Assembly (NCBI RefSeq): GCF_022012415.1 | Contig: NZ_JAKLTR010000011.1 | Location: 124,001 to 188,000, forward strand | Source of the DNA: Terrimonas ginsenosidimutans | Lineage (GTDB): Bacteria; Bacteroidota; Bacteroidia; Chitinophagales; Chitinophagaceae | Direction: 5' to 3' | Length of the DNA stretch: 64,000 nucleotides | Shown: one piece after another, positions 27,105 through 35,643 of the stretch | How positions within the stretch are numbered: the stretch's first letter is position 1 | Layout: each line of letters opens with the position of its first letter | Program-made: the position numbers and the translations under genes | Notes under the pieces: generated by a model | What the model saw: only the letters and a program-made list of their open reading frames with translations | What the model was told of the DNA's origin: nothing | Databases searched by the model: none

Positions 27105-28352
27105 ATGGCAAGTATCAATCTTATAGAAGCATTCCAGGAGTTTAAGGATGCGGAAAACATTGACCGTCCCACGATGATGAAAGTGGTGGAGGACGTTTTC
27201 AAAACCCTGCTTCGCAAAAAGTATGGCAGTGATGAGAACTTTGATGTTATCGTGAATGCTGAGAAGGGTGACCTTGAGATCGTGCGTCACCGGGTGATCG
27301 TTGAAGATGGGCAGGTTGAAGATCCGCTGGCCCAGGTTGCGTACTCAGAAGCTACCAAAATAGAACCTGACTTTGAAGTAGGTGAGGAATTATTCCAGGA
27401 AATTGACCTGTACGACTTCGGAAGAAGAGCGATCCTGGCAGCCAAACAAACACTGGCCAGCCGCATCAGTGACCTGAAAAAGAACGTACTGGCTAAAAAA
27501 TATGGTGATAAGATCGGAGAGATCATCAGCGCTGAAGTTTACCAGGTCTGGAAAAAAGAGATCCTCCTGCTGGACGAAGAAAGCAATGAGCTGATCCTCC
27601 CTAAAAGCGAACAGATCCCTCAGGATTACTTCAAAAAAGGCGAAAACATCCGGGCTGTGGTGAAAAAGGTAGACATGAAGAATAACAACCCTGTTATTAT
27701 CCTGTCCCGCACCGCACCTGAGTTTCTGGCTAAATTATTGGAGATAGAAGTGCCCGAAATTTTTGACGGCCTTATCGTGATCAAAAAGATCGTACGCGAT
27801 CCGGGTGAAAGAGCGAAAGTGGCGGTGGAATCATATGACGACAGGATCGACCCGGTGGGTGCCTGCGTGGGTATGAAAGGAAGCAGGATCCATGGCATCG
27901 TTCGCGAACTGAAAAATGAAAATATCGACGTGATCAACTGGACAAGCAATATCCAGCTGCTCATTCAACGCTCACTGACTCCGGCTAAGATCACCAGCAT
28001 GGACCTGGATAATGATAAAAAACACGCAAGTGTTTACCTGCAGCCAGACCAGGTGTCCCTCGCAATCGGACGCCGCGGTGTTAACATCAAACTGGCGTGT
28101 GAACTGACGGGTTTTGAGCTCGATGTTTACCGCGATTCTGAAGCAGGAGTGGAAGAATTTGACGTGGATCTTGAAGAATTCAGCGATGAGATCGAAACAT
28201 GGGTGATCGAGGAACTGAAACGCGTTGGTTGTGACACAGCCCGCAGCGTCCTCAACCTCACAGCCGAAGAACTCGAACGACGCACCGATCTTGAAAAAGA
28301 AACGATTGCGGATGTGAGAAAGGTTCTGCAGGCTGAGTTTGAAAAAGAATAA
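27105..28352 (+). CDS. nusA: Transcription termination/antitermination factor NusA
   Basis: This 415-residue protein has the N-terminal RNA-polymerase-binding domain (~1-125), the S1 domain (~130-200) and tandem KH domains (~205-345, with VGACVGMKGSRI and LAIGRRGVNIKLA). A short acidic C-terminal helical segment (VDLEEFSDEIETWVIEELKR) ends in a helix-hairpin-helix-like LNLTAEELERRT stretch. NusA binds RNA polymerase and nascent RNA and modulates pausing, termination and rRNA antitermination. It lies 81 bp after rimP and before infB in the classical order. Length and motifs are normal for Bacteroidota. Confidence 0.97.
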   Translation: MASINLIEAFQEFKDAENIDRPTMMKVVEDVFKTLLRKKYGSDENFDVIVNAEKGDLEIVRHRVIVEDGQVEDPLAQVAYSEATKIEPDFEVGEELFQEIDLYDFGRRAILAAKQTLASRISDLKKNVLAKKYGDKIGEIISAEVYQVWKKEILLLDEESNELILPKSEQIPQDYFKKGENIRAVVKKVDMKNNNPVIILSRTAPEFLAKLLEIEVPEIFDGLIVIKKIVRDPGERAKVAVESYDDRIDPVGACVGMKGSRIHGIVRELKNENIDVINWTSNIQLLIQRSLTPAKITSMDLDNDKKHASVYLQPDQVSLAIGRRGVNIKLACELTGFELDVYRDSEAGVEEFDVDLEEFSDEIETWVIEELKRVGCDTARSVLNLTAEELERRTDLEKETIADVRKVLQAEFEKE

Positions 28353-28362
28353 CGGTAATTAG

Positions 28363-28459
28363 AAATTAAAAAGTAAAAAATTAAAAAGATCCCCTCGTGA
28401 TCGTAAAGTATTTACGGGTTTGATTTTTTTAATTTTTAATTTTGACTTTTTAATTTTTA
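28363..28459. repeat. A/T-rich imperfect palindrome between nusA and infB
   Basis: The left arm AAATTAAAAAGTAAAAAATT and the right arm rich in TTTTTAATTTTTAATTTTGAC can pair imperfectly. It belongs to the AAAAAGTC class of intergenic palindromes. It lies inside a normally co-transcribed operon, so it must be read through at least partly, or it separates infB onto its own promoter. Confidence 0.6.
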
Positions 28460-28495
28460 CCAGATGGCAAGAATTAGAAATTTATAAAACACTTA

Positions 28496-31400
28496 ATGGC
28501 AGAATTAAAACTTCCAAGAGTATTAGCGGCCGCCAAAGAATTCAACGTTGGCCAGGAAACATTAGTTGATTTCCTGGTTGGCAAAGGATTTCAAAAAGAC
28601 GACCTGAAGTCTACGTCCAAGCTGACGGAAGACATGTACCGCGCGTTGCAGCAGGAATTTCAGGGCGACAAGGCTGCAAAAATGAAGAGCGACCAGGTGG
28701 ACCTGCCAAAAGGTGCACAGGCCGAGGCGAAAAAGAAGAAAGAAGAAGAAGAGATCAACTTCAGAAAAGAAGAGAAGAAACCAATTGTAGTTAAGAAGGA
28801 AGAGCCTGCTGTTGCACCGCCGACACCTCCGCCGCCAGTGGTGGAAGTGGAAGAGCCTGTAAAACCACAGGAAGTTGAACAACCTAAGGAGAAAGAAGAA
28901 GAAGTGGTGAAGATCGAAGCTCCTGAGATTGTTTCCCCTAAGATCATCGATAAAATTGATCTCTCTACGATCGACTCATCAACCCGTCCGAAGAAGGTCA
29001 TCAAGAAGAAAGGTGAGGCTGAACAGGACGAAACGGCTCCCGTTGCAGAAGAAAAACCTGTACCGGTTGAACCTGAGACTCCTGTAGTGCAGGAAGAAAA
29101 GAAAGAGAAGAAAGAAGAGAAGAAAGAGGAAAAAGCCGTTGAACAGGCACCTGTTGTAGAGATCAAAAAAGAAGAAGTGGCACCCCCGGTTGCGGCGCAG
29201 CAGGAAGAGAAACCTGTTGTGGAAGAAGATGCTCCAACGGTGATCACTAATATCAGGGCTGATAAGATCGAAGGTCCAAAGATCCTCGGTAAGATCGACC
29301 TGCCGGTTGATAACGATACCCGTCCTAAAAAGGACGAAAAGCGCAAACGCAAGCGTATCCCGATCGAGAAAAGAGACAACACTACCGGCGGTGGCCAGCA
29401 AGGTCAGCAGCAGGGTGGTGGCCAGCAGCAAGGTGGCGGTAACTTCAATCGCGGTGGTGGTCAGCAAGGCGGCGGATTCAACCGCGGTGGCCAGCAGGGC
29501 GGCGGCGGATTCAATCGTGGCGGACAGCAAGGCGGCGGCGGAAGACAGGGCGCTCCCCAGCAGGGTGGCAACCGTACCGGCAACCGGCCTACGATCAGTC
29601 GCCGTGGTGATGACAGACAGATTGACGAAAAAGAAATTCAAAGAAAGATACAGGAAACGCAGGCCAAACTTTCCGGCGGCGGTGGCAGAGGGAAGAACAT
29701 GAAGTCCAAAATGCGCCGTGAAAAACGCCAGGAAATGGCTGACGCAGCGGGCGGAATGGGCGATGATAACAAACTGCAGGTAACAGAATTCATCAGTGTA
29801 AGCGAACTCGCGAACCTGATGGACGTAAGTTTTGCGGAGGTGATCAGCAAATGTATGAGCCTGGGTATCATGGTTTCTATCAACCAGCGACTCGATGCGG
29901 AAGTAATTGAACTGGTAGCAAGCGAATTCGGTTTCGATGTTGAGTTCATCAACATGGAAAAACAAGCCGAAATGGAAGAGGAAGATGATGTTGATAATGA
30001 AGAAGACCTGAGTCCCCGCTCTCCTATCGTTACGATCATGGGTCACGTTGACCATGGTAAAACATCCCTGCTCGATTATATCCGTAGCGCAAACGTGGTA
30101 GCCGGTGAGGCAGGTGGTATCACCCAGCACATTGGTGCTTACCAGGTATCATTACCAAATGGCAAAGAGATCACCTTCCTGGATACTCCTGGTCACGAAG
30201 CGTTCACCGCGATGCGTGCCCGTGGTGCCAAAGTAACCGATATCGCTGTGATCGTGGTGGCCGCGGATGATGCAGTAATGCCACAAACCCGTGAGGCGAT
30301 CAGCCACGCACAGGCAGCAGGCGTTCCGATGATCTTTGCAGTCAACAAGATCGATAAAGACGGCGCTAACCCACAGAAAATTTATGAGCAGCTTTCACAG
30401 ATGAACATTCTCGTTGAAGAATGGGGCGGTAAGTTCCAGAGCCAGGAGATCGCTGCGAAAAAAGGACTGAATATCGACAAGCTCCTTGAAAAGATCCTCC
30501 TTGAAGCGGAATTGCTTGATCTGAAAGCAAACCCGAACAGGGAAGGAACAGGTACCATCATCGAAGCATCACTTGACAAAGGCCGTGGTTATGTGGCAAC
30601 CCTTCTTGTAGAGAATGGTACGCTCCGCGCCGGTGACCTTGTGGTGAGCGGTCAGCATTACGGACGTGTAAAAGCGATGTTCAACGAACGTAACAAACGG
30701 GAAGACGCGGCGGGTCCATCAGCTCCGGCTGTGATCCTCGGTCTGAACGGTGCTCCCCAGGCTGGTGAGAAATTCAAAGTATACGCAGACGAAGCAGAAG
30801 CAAAAGAGATCGCCAACCGCCGTGCCCAGATCCTCCGCGAACAGGGTATGCGTGCGAAAAAACATATCACACTCGATGAGATCGGCCGCCGTCTGGCACT
30901 CGGAAACTTCAAAGAACTGAACGTGATCATCAAAGGTGACGTGGATGGTTCGGTAGAAGCGTTGAGTGACTCATTGCAGAAACTTTCAACAGAAGAGATC
31001 GCGGTTCGTGTACTCCTGAAAGGTGTAGGTCAGATCTCTGAAAGTGATGTGGTACTCGCTACCGCTTCAGATGCTGTGATCCTCGGCTTTAACGTTCGTC
31101 CTTCTGTTCAGGCTAACAGGCTTGCAGAGAACGAAGGGGTGGAGATCAAACTTTACTCTATCATCTACACCGCGATCGATGAGATCCGCAGTGCGATGGA
31201 AGGTATGTTGGAGCCAAAAGTTCAGGAGAAGATCGTTGCAAACGTTGAAGTACGTGACGTATTCAAATTCGATAAAGCTACCGTTGCCGGTTGTTATGTA
31301 CGCGATGGTAAGATCAAGCGTGATTCCAAGATCCGCCTGATCCGCGACGGTATCGTTGTCTATCCTGTAGGCGAAGGCGCTGTTGCCGAACTTGCCTCTC

Positions 31401-31537
31401 TGAAACGTTTCAAAGACGACGTGAAAGACGTTCAGGCAGGTATGGAATGCGGTCTGACCATCAAGAACTATAGTGATGTTAAGGTGGGTGACGTGGTGGA
31501 AGCGTATGAGGAAGAGGAAGTTAAGAGAACACTTTAA
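28496..31537 (+). CDS. infB: Translation initiation factor IF-2
   Basis: This 1013-residue GTPase delivers initiator tRNA to the 30S subunit. The N-terminal helical domain ([22 protein letters not shown]) is followed by a long Lys/Glu/Pro/Val-rich charged stretch and a striking Gly/Gln/Asn-Arg repeat linker (units such as [10 protein letters not shown], near residues 300-360). A second IF2_N domain is followed by the G domain with [17 protein letters not shown] and NKID, then domains II-IV, including the C-terminal initiator-tRNA-binding part. All GTPase motifs are intact. The low-complexity linker is longer than in many homologues. Confidence 0.97.
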   Translation: MAELKLPRVLAAAKEFNVGQETLVDFLVGKGFQKDDLKSTSKLTEDMYRALQQEFQGDKAAKMKSDQVDLPKGAQAEAKKKKEEEEINFRKEEKKPIVVKKEEPAVAPPTPPPPVVEVEEPVKPQEVEQPKEKEEEVVKIEAPEIVSPKIIDKIDLSTIDSSTRPKKVIKKKGEAEQDETAPVAEEKPVPVEPETPVVQEEKKEKKEEKKEEKAVEQAPVVEIKKEEVAPPVAAQQEEKPVVEEDAPTVITNIRADKIEGPKILGKIDLPVDNDTRPKKDEKRKRKRIPIEKRDNTTGGGQQGQQQGGGQQQGGGNFNRGGGQQGGGFNRGGQQGGGGFNRGGQQGGGGRQGAPQQGGNRTGNRPTISRRGDDRQIDEKEIQRKIQETQAKLSGGGGRGKNMKSKMRREKRQEMADAAGGMGDDNKLQVTEFISVSELANLMDVSFAEVISKCMSLGIMVSINQRLDAEVIELVASEFGFDVEFINMEKQAEMEEEDDVDNEEDLSPRSPIVTIMGHVDHGKTSLLDYIRSANVVAGEAGGITQHIGAYQVSLPNGKEITFLDTPGHEAFTAMRARGAKVTDIAVIVVAADDAVMPQTREAISHAQAAGVPMIFAVNKIDKDGANPQKIYEQLSQMNILVEEWGGKFQSQEIAAKKGLNIDKLLEKILLEAELLDLKANPNREGTGTIIEASLDKGRGYVATLLVENGTLRAGDLVVSGQHYGRVKAMFNERNKREDAAGPSAPAVILGLNGAPQAGEKFKVYADEAEAKEIANRRAQILREQGMRAKKHITLDEIGRRLALGNFKELNVIIKGDVDGSVEALSDSLQKLSTEEIAVRVLLKGVGQISESDVVLATASDAVILGFNVRPSVQANRLAENEGVEIKLYSIIYTAIDEIRSAMEGMLEPKVQEKIVANVEVRDVFKFDKATVAGCYVRDGKIKRDSKIRLIRDGIVVYPVGEGAVAELASLKRFKDDVKDVQAGMECGLTIKNYSDVKVGDVVEAYEEEEVKRTL

Positions 31538-31544
31538 TAAGTAA

Positions 31545-31617
31545 TAAGTCAAAAGTAAAAATTAACCCCGCTTAACAGTTTGCAACGCATTCAACTTGTA
31601 AGCGGGGTGACTTTTTA
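31545..31617 (+). terminator. infB terminator within an AAAAGTC-type palindrome
   Basis: An inner stem, ACCCCGCTTA (31565-31574) with TAAGCGGGGT (31599-31608), is flanked by outer complementary A/T arms (AAGTCAAAAGTAAAAA and TGACTTTTTACTT). The run of T after the inner stem and the position 27 bp past the infB stop support termination. Confidence 0.75.
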
Positions 31618-31682
31618 CTTTGTAACTGTAACATTTTGTTAAATGCCCACCGACTGCCGGAAGGGTAAACTATTTTTGACTC

Positions 31683-33059
31683 ATGCTGAACACAAAAAGA
31701 ATATTGCCTGTTCTCTGCCTGCTGTTTGCAGGGGCGGTGACGGCAAAAGCACAACCTCGTAAAGCGGTGGTAGACAAGATCGTTGCGGTGGTTGGTGACC
31801 GGATCATTCTTCATTCCGATATCCGCAATTCCATCGAGGATGCGAAGCGCCAGGGCGGAACCGTTCCTGACAATGCGGAGTGCCTTCTGATGGAGCAGGC
31901 GCTTGTGTCAAAAGTGCTGATGCTCCAGGCTGAAAAAGATTCCCTGCCTGTAACCGATGAAGAAGTGGAAGCTGAGCTTGATCAGCGTGTACGTTACTTC
32001 GTCTCCCAGCTCGGAACCCGCGAAGCCCTTGAAGAATATGCCGGCAAAACGATCTACCAGATCAAGGACGATGCCCGCGAATCCGTAAAAGAAAGAAAAC
32101 TGGCGGAAGCCATGCAGCAGAAGATCGTTGGCGGCGTTAAGATCACGCCAAACGAAGTAAAAGCTTTCTTTGACAGGATACCGAAAGACAGTCTTCCATT
32201 CTTTGAATCAGAACTGGAAGTTGGCCAGATCGCGATCTATCCAAAAGCTTCCCGTGATCTCGAAGGTTATATCATTACAGAAATGAATAACTATAAACGC
32301 CAGGTTGAATCCAAACAGGTTACTTTCGAACAACTGGCACAACGTTATTCTGAAGACCCGGGAAGTAAAGACCGTGGTGGTCAGTATCAGCTGAACAGGA
32401 ATGAAAAATCATGGGATCCGGTGTTCCTTTCAACCGCTTTCCGTTTAAAAGACGGGGAGATCTCCGCTCCGGTAAAAGGCAAATTCGGCTATCACATCAT
32501 TCAGATGGTTAAACGTTCCGGTGATGATGCGATCGTTCGTCATATTCTCCGCACTCCCCCGATCACTGACGAAGAAGTAAACCTCGCTAAAGCTAAACTG
32601 GACTCTATCCGCACAAAGATCATTGCCGGTACCATCGGCTTTAACGAAGCGGCAAAGAAGTTCAGCGAAGGCGATGCAGCCAAATACCAGGGCGCATTTA
32701 TCCTGAATAATGACGGTTCTCCTTATGTGACCATTGATCAGCTGGATAAAGACATGGTTGGCGCTATCCGGAATATGAAAGTGGGAGATTATTCAATGCC
32801 GACCGTATTTACGGATGAGCAGGCTAAAAAAGGTGTTCGTATCGTATACCTGAAATCGCGCTCAGAACCACACCGTATGAACATGCGTGATGACTATAGC
32901 AAGATCGCTCATGGCGCACTTGAGCAAAAGAAATCAGAAGCGCTGAACAAATGGATCACGACCAAATTGCCTACCTATTATATTATGGTGGATAATGATT
33001 CCGCCGGTAGTTGCGAACAACTGGCGAAGTATAAATCAGAAGAAGAAAAAGGATTCTGA
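31683..33059 (+). CDS. SurA-type periplasmic peptidyl-prolyl isomerase, copy 1
   Basis: This 458-residue secreted protein has a signal peptide (MLNTKRILPVLCLLFAGAVTAKA) and then the SurA N-terminal chaperone domain (VVDKIVAVVGDRIILHSDI...EQALVSKVLMLQAEKDS). Two parvulin-like PPIase segments follow: the first (~175-275) with FEQLAQRYSEDPGSKDRGG, the second (~280-390) with RHILRTPPITDEE. SurA chaperones unfolded outer-membrane proteins across the periplasm. It is strongly similar to the gene at 34.0 kb, a tandem paralogue. A strong terminator follows directly. It sits 145 bp downstream of infB with its own apparent transcription unit. Confidence 0.92.
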   Translation: MLNTKRILPVLCLLFAGAVTAKAQPRKAVVDKIVAVVGDRIILHSDIRNSIEDAKRQGGTVPDNAECLLMEQALVSKVLMLQAEKDSLPVTDEEVEAELDQRVRYFVSQLGTREALEEYAGKTIYQIKDDARESVKERKLAEAMQQKIVGGVKITPNEVKAFFDRIPKDSLPFFESELEVGQIAIYPKASRDLEGYIITEMNNYKRQVESKQVTFEQLAQRYSEDPGSKDRGGQYQLNRNEKSWDPVFLSTAFRLKDGEISAPVKGKFGYHIIQMVKRSGDDAIVRHILRTPPITDEEVNLAKAKLDSIRTKIIAGTIGFNEAAKKFSEGDAAKYQGAFILNNDGSPYVTIDQLDKDMVGAIRNMKVGDYSMPTVFTDEQAKKGVRIVYLKSRSEPHRMNMRDDYSKIAHGALEQKKSEALNKWITTKLPTYYIMVDNDSAGSCEQLAKYKSEEEKGF

Positions 33060-33083
33060 TCCTTTACAGAACAGATATTGAAG

Positions 33084-33112
33084 TCCCCCGGAGTTGCTCC
33101 GGGGGATTTTTT
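33084..33112 (+). terminator. Intrinsic terminator of surA copy 1
   Basis: TCCCCCGGAG (33084-33093) pairs perfectly with CTCCGGGGGA (33097-33106) around a TTG loop, followed by TTTTTT (33107-33112). It lies 25 bp after the stop codon. Confidence 0.93.
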
Positions 33113-33205
33113 GTTGTGCTCCTTCGAATTTTCTATGCGGCGTTCATAAGATGGAAACCGGCCCGGAGGCCATCGGCCTTAAAGCGGGGGAGGCGTTGAC
33201 GGGGT

Positions 33206-33470
33206 TGCCGGGCGGGCAAGGGGTTTTTTTTCGAGGGTTGCCTCGAAGACTCCGTTTACTTTTTTTGCCTTGATGCAAAAAAAGTAACAAAAAAAGATCA
33301 AGGCTACGCGCAAATGGCTAAAAATTATGGGCTGCACCTGGCACTAAAATAAACTCGCCGGAAGAGGGTTTGAGATTGAGTGGCGTGTTGGCTCAGACAA
33401 TATTTTAGCGCCCTCGCCTTCGGCTCGTCGGTTACGCCCATAATTTTCTTAACGCCATTTGCGCTAGGCC
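33206..33470 (+). repeat. Inverted repeat element pair, left copy (~265 bp)
   Basis: The element starts at GCCGGGCGGGCAAGG and contains TCGAAGACTCCGTTTACT, a short palindrome (GTTTACTTTTTTTGC with GCAAAAAAAGTAAC around a CTTGAT core), GATCAAGGCT, GGCTAAAAAT, CTCGCCGGA, GGCTCAGACA and TTTTCTTAACGCCATT. The same blocks in the same order appear on the opposite strand at 33637-33912. No reading frame is supported. Confidence 0.8.
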
Positions 33471-33636
33471 ACCGTTCTTAAAGCGGGCAGAAGGCCTTTA
33501 AATGAATGTAGCCTTACGGTTCTTGTAAGTTTTGTCTCTTTCTGTCATGAAGTGCGCGCCAGTATCAAATTATGATACAGCTACTGAGTTACAACGAATC
33601 TTCTTCGCAAGCGAATCCTCCTCTCTCAACGCCCCC

Positions 33637-33912
33637 GGCCTTGGAAAAAATGGCGTTAAGAAAATGGGAGGCTGGCACCGTCTGAGCCACACCGCAGGTG
33701 TGCGAAGGCGCCAAAAACTGTCTGAGCCAGCACGCCAGACGAACTGAAACACTCCTCCGGCGAGTTTTTTTGGTGCAGGTGACATCCTCCCATTTTTAGC
33801 CAGTTTTTCCCAGCCTTGATCTTTTTTTGTTACTTTTTTTGCATCAAGGCAAAAAAAGTAAACGGAGTCTTCGAGGAACCCCTCGAAAAAAAGCGCCCTT
33901 GCCCGCCCGGCA
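33637..33912 (-). repeat. Inverted repeat element pair, right copy (~275 bp)
   Basis: This is the reverse-complement homologue of 33206-33470. The core from the TCGAGG-type end through GATCAAGGCT is almost identical, and the rest is diverged but collinear. A short partial duplication of the end (CTTGCCCGCCCGGCAAA) recurs at ~33950-33967. A 175-residue frame crossing this repeat on the minus strand is not considered a gene. The 967-bp gap 33060-34026 holds only the terminator and this repeat pair. Confidence 0.8.
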
Positions 33913-34026
33913 AAAGAAGAGTCTTTCGACACTCCCGTCGACAAAAGCGCCTTGCCCGCCCGGCAAACTTTTGTTAAATGAAATTCAGGTTGTTGGAGAA
34001 CCCTTCTCCAGAATTTAGATTTGGAT

Positions 34027-35475
34027 ATGCCAACAACCAATCTCACTACTCCAATTTTGTATCGCCTCACTGACCGCGCCTTTCCGATCTTTAACACCTG
34101 CAGAAGTTATAAAAAAACAACCATCTGTCTGATGATAACGGTGCTGAGCGCGATCGGTTCCAGCGCTCAATCGTACAAAGCGGTTGCCGACAAGATCGTT
34201 ACTACTGTAGGAGACCGGATCATTCTCTATTCAGATATTCGAAATGCCGCTGAAGCTTCGCGATTGCCGGACGGCAGCCTTCCCGCTGATGCAATATGCA
34301 ATGCAACTGAACGCGCGCTGATCTCAAAAATGATGTTGCTGCAGGCAGAGAAAGACTCCATCCGGGTGTCTGACGAGGAAGTGGATGCAGAGCTTGACCT
34401 GCGTATCAAGTATCATGCACGGGCGCTTGGCGGCATCAGCGCTCTCGAACAGGTTGCCAATAAGTCCGTGTTCAGGTTAAAGGAAGATATGTGGGATGCG
34501 ATCCGTGAAAACCTCCTGGTGGAGACCATGCAACGAAAAATCATGAGTTCGGCGAAGATCACACCAGCCGAGGTAACAATATTTTTTAATCAGATCCCCA
34601 AAGACAGCTTACCGTTTTTTGAGTCAGAGCTGGAAGTGGGATACATAACAATTTACCCTAAAACATCGCGCGACCTTGAGGCTTATGTGATCAGTGAACT
34701 GAACCGTTACAGAGCTGAGATCGAATCAAAAGCGATTTCTTTCGAACAACTGGCGCAACGATTTTCGGAACGGTCAGCTGATCCCGAAAAGGACAAAGGC
34801 CTGCAGTATGTCTTATCGCGGAATGATAGAAGTGTTGATCCAAAGCTGATGGCAGCTGTATTTAAAATGAAAGAAGGCGCTTTATCTGCACCAGTCAAAA
34901 CAGGCGATGGATATTTTCTCGTACAGCTGCTCGGGAAGAACGGGGACGAAGCGATCATCCGGCACATTTTCCGCCGGGTACCCGTTGCGGAAGAGGAGAT
35001 CGGGTATACCAAAGCACGGCTGGACTCCATCAGATCGGCCTTATATGCGGGGACCATCGCGTTTAACCAGGCCGCGAAAAAATTTGACGAATCAGCTGAG
35101 GGCAGGAACGGAGAATTTTATTACCGAAATAGCCATCATTCCCGTTTGTTGACGATAGATCAGCTGGACAGGGAAACGGTAAATGCCCTGACAAAGATGA
35201 GTTTGGGAGACTATTCAGCGCCATTTGTGTATCAGGACCAGGAAGGAAAAACGGCGGTACGAATGGTCTATCTGCATTCCCGGTCACAGCCTCACCGGAT
35301 GAACCTGAAAGATGATTATGGAAGAATTGCGGAAGCCGCTTTGGAACACAAACGTGCGGAGATGATGGGGAAATGGGTAAGGGAGAAAATGTCTTCCAGC
35401 CTGATCGAAGTAGATCCCGAAATGGCGGCAGTTTGCGGGAATTTGCCGGCGGGTGTTCGTGAAGCCGACCGGTAG
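34027..35475 (+). CDS. SurA-type periplasmic peptidyl-prolyl isomerase, copy 2
   Basis: This 482-residue paralogue of the preceding SurA-like gene shows the same order: chaperone domain (VADKIVTTVGDRIILYSDI), then two PPIase segments (FEQLAQRFSER...KDKGLQYVLSRNDRS and RHIFRRVPVAEEE), ending in RMVYLHSRSQPHRMN. The start is uncertain. ATG 34027 puts ~30 residues before the hydrophobic signal (TTICLMITVLSAIGSSAQ), which is longer than usual, so a later non-ATG start (such as TTG 34057) is possible. Conserved blocks suggest a functional foldase rather than a pseudogene. It probably handles a subset of outer-membrane clients. Confidence 0.88.
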   Translation: MPTTNLTTPILYRLTDRAFPIFNTCRSYKKTTICLMITVLSAIGSSAQSYKAVADKIVTTVGDRIILYSDIRNAAEASRLPDGSLPADAICNATERALISKMMLLQAEKDSIRVSDEEVDAELDLRIKYHARALGGISALEQVANKSVFRLKEDMWDAIRENLLVETMQRKIMSSAKITPAEVTIFFNQIPKDSLPFFESELEVGYITIYPKTSRDLEAYVISELNRYRAEIESKAISFEQLAQRFSERSADPEKDKGLQYVLSRNDRSVDPKLMAAVFKMKEGALSAPVKTGDGYFLVQLLGKNGDEAIIRHIFRRVPVAEEEIGYTKARLDSIRSALYAGTIAFNQAAKKFDESAEGRNGEFYYRNSHHSRLLTIDQLDRETVNALTKMSLGDYSAPFVYQDQEGKTAVRMVYLHSRSQPHRMNLKDDYGRIAEAALEHKRAEMMGKWVREKMSSSLIEVDPEMAAVCGNLPAGVREADR

Positions 35476-35617
35476 GCTTTCGTTTTCAGAAGTTTAGCAA
35501 GTGTTGTACAGGGGTCAGAACAAAATGAAGTTAACCGGTGTTATGCAAGTGTAACCGTTCATTCATGCAATTGAAGAGATTAACAGGTTCTGTGTATGAA
35601 GTCTGCCTGAATGAACC

Positions 35618-35625
35618 TACCTTTG
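35618..35625 (+). promoter_or_regulatory. -7 promoter element of the PurF-like gene
   Basis: TACCTTTG matches TAnnTTTG and lies 19 bp before ATG 35644. It falls inside the longer frame that begins at 35611, which argues that the real start is 35644. Confidence 0.5.
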
Positions 35626-35643
35626 CACCTCCCAAATAAATAC

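Noticed and set aside
28979-30130. 383-residue open frame antisense to infB
   Set aside because: It overlaps the conserved IF-2 gene entirely, and its composition (Phe/Leu/His-rich, runs such as FLLFLFFL) is what the Lys/Glu-rich linker gives on the other strand.
33570-34097. 175-residue frame on the minus strand between the surA genes
   Set aside because: It spans the right repeat copy and the 5' end of surA copy 2, and its sequence follows the repeat rather than any protein family.
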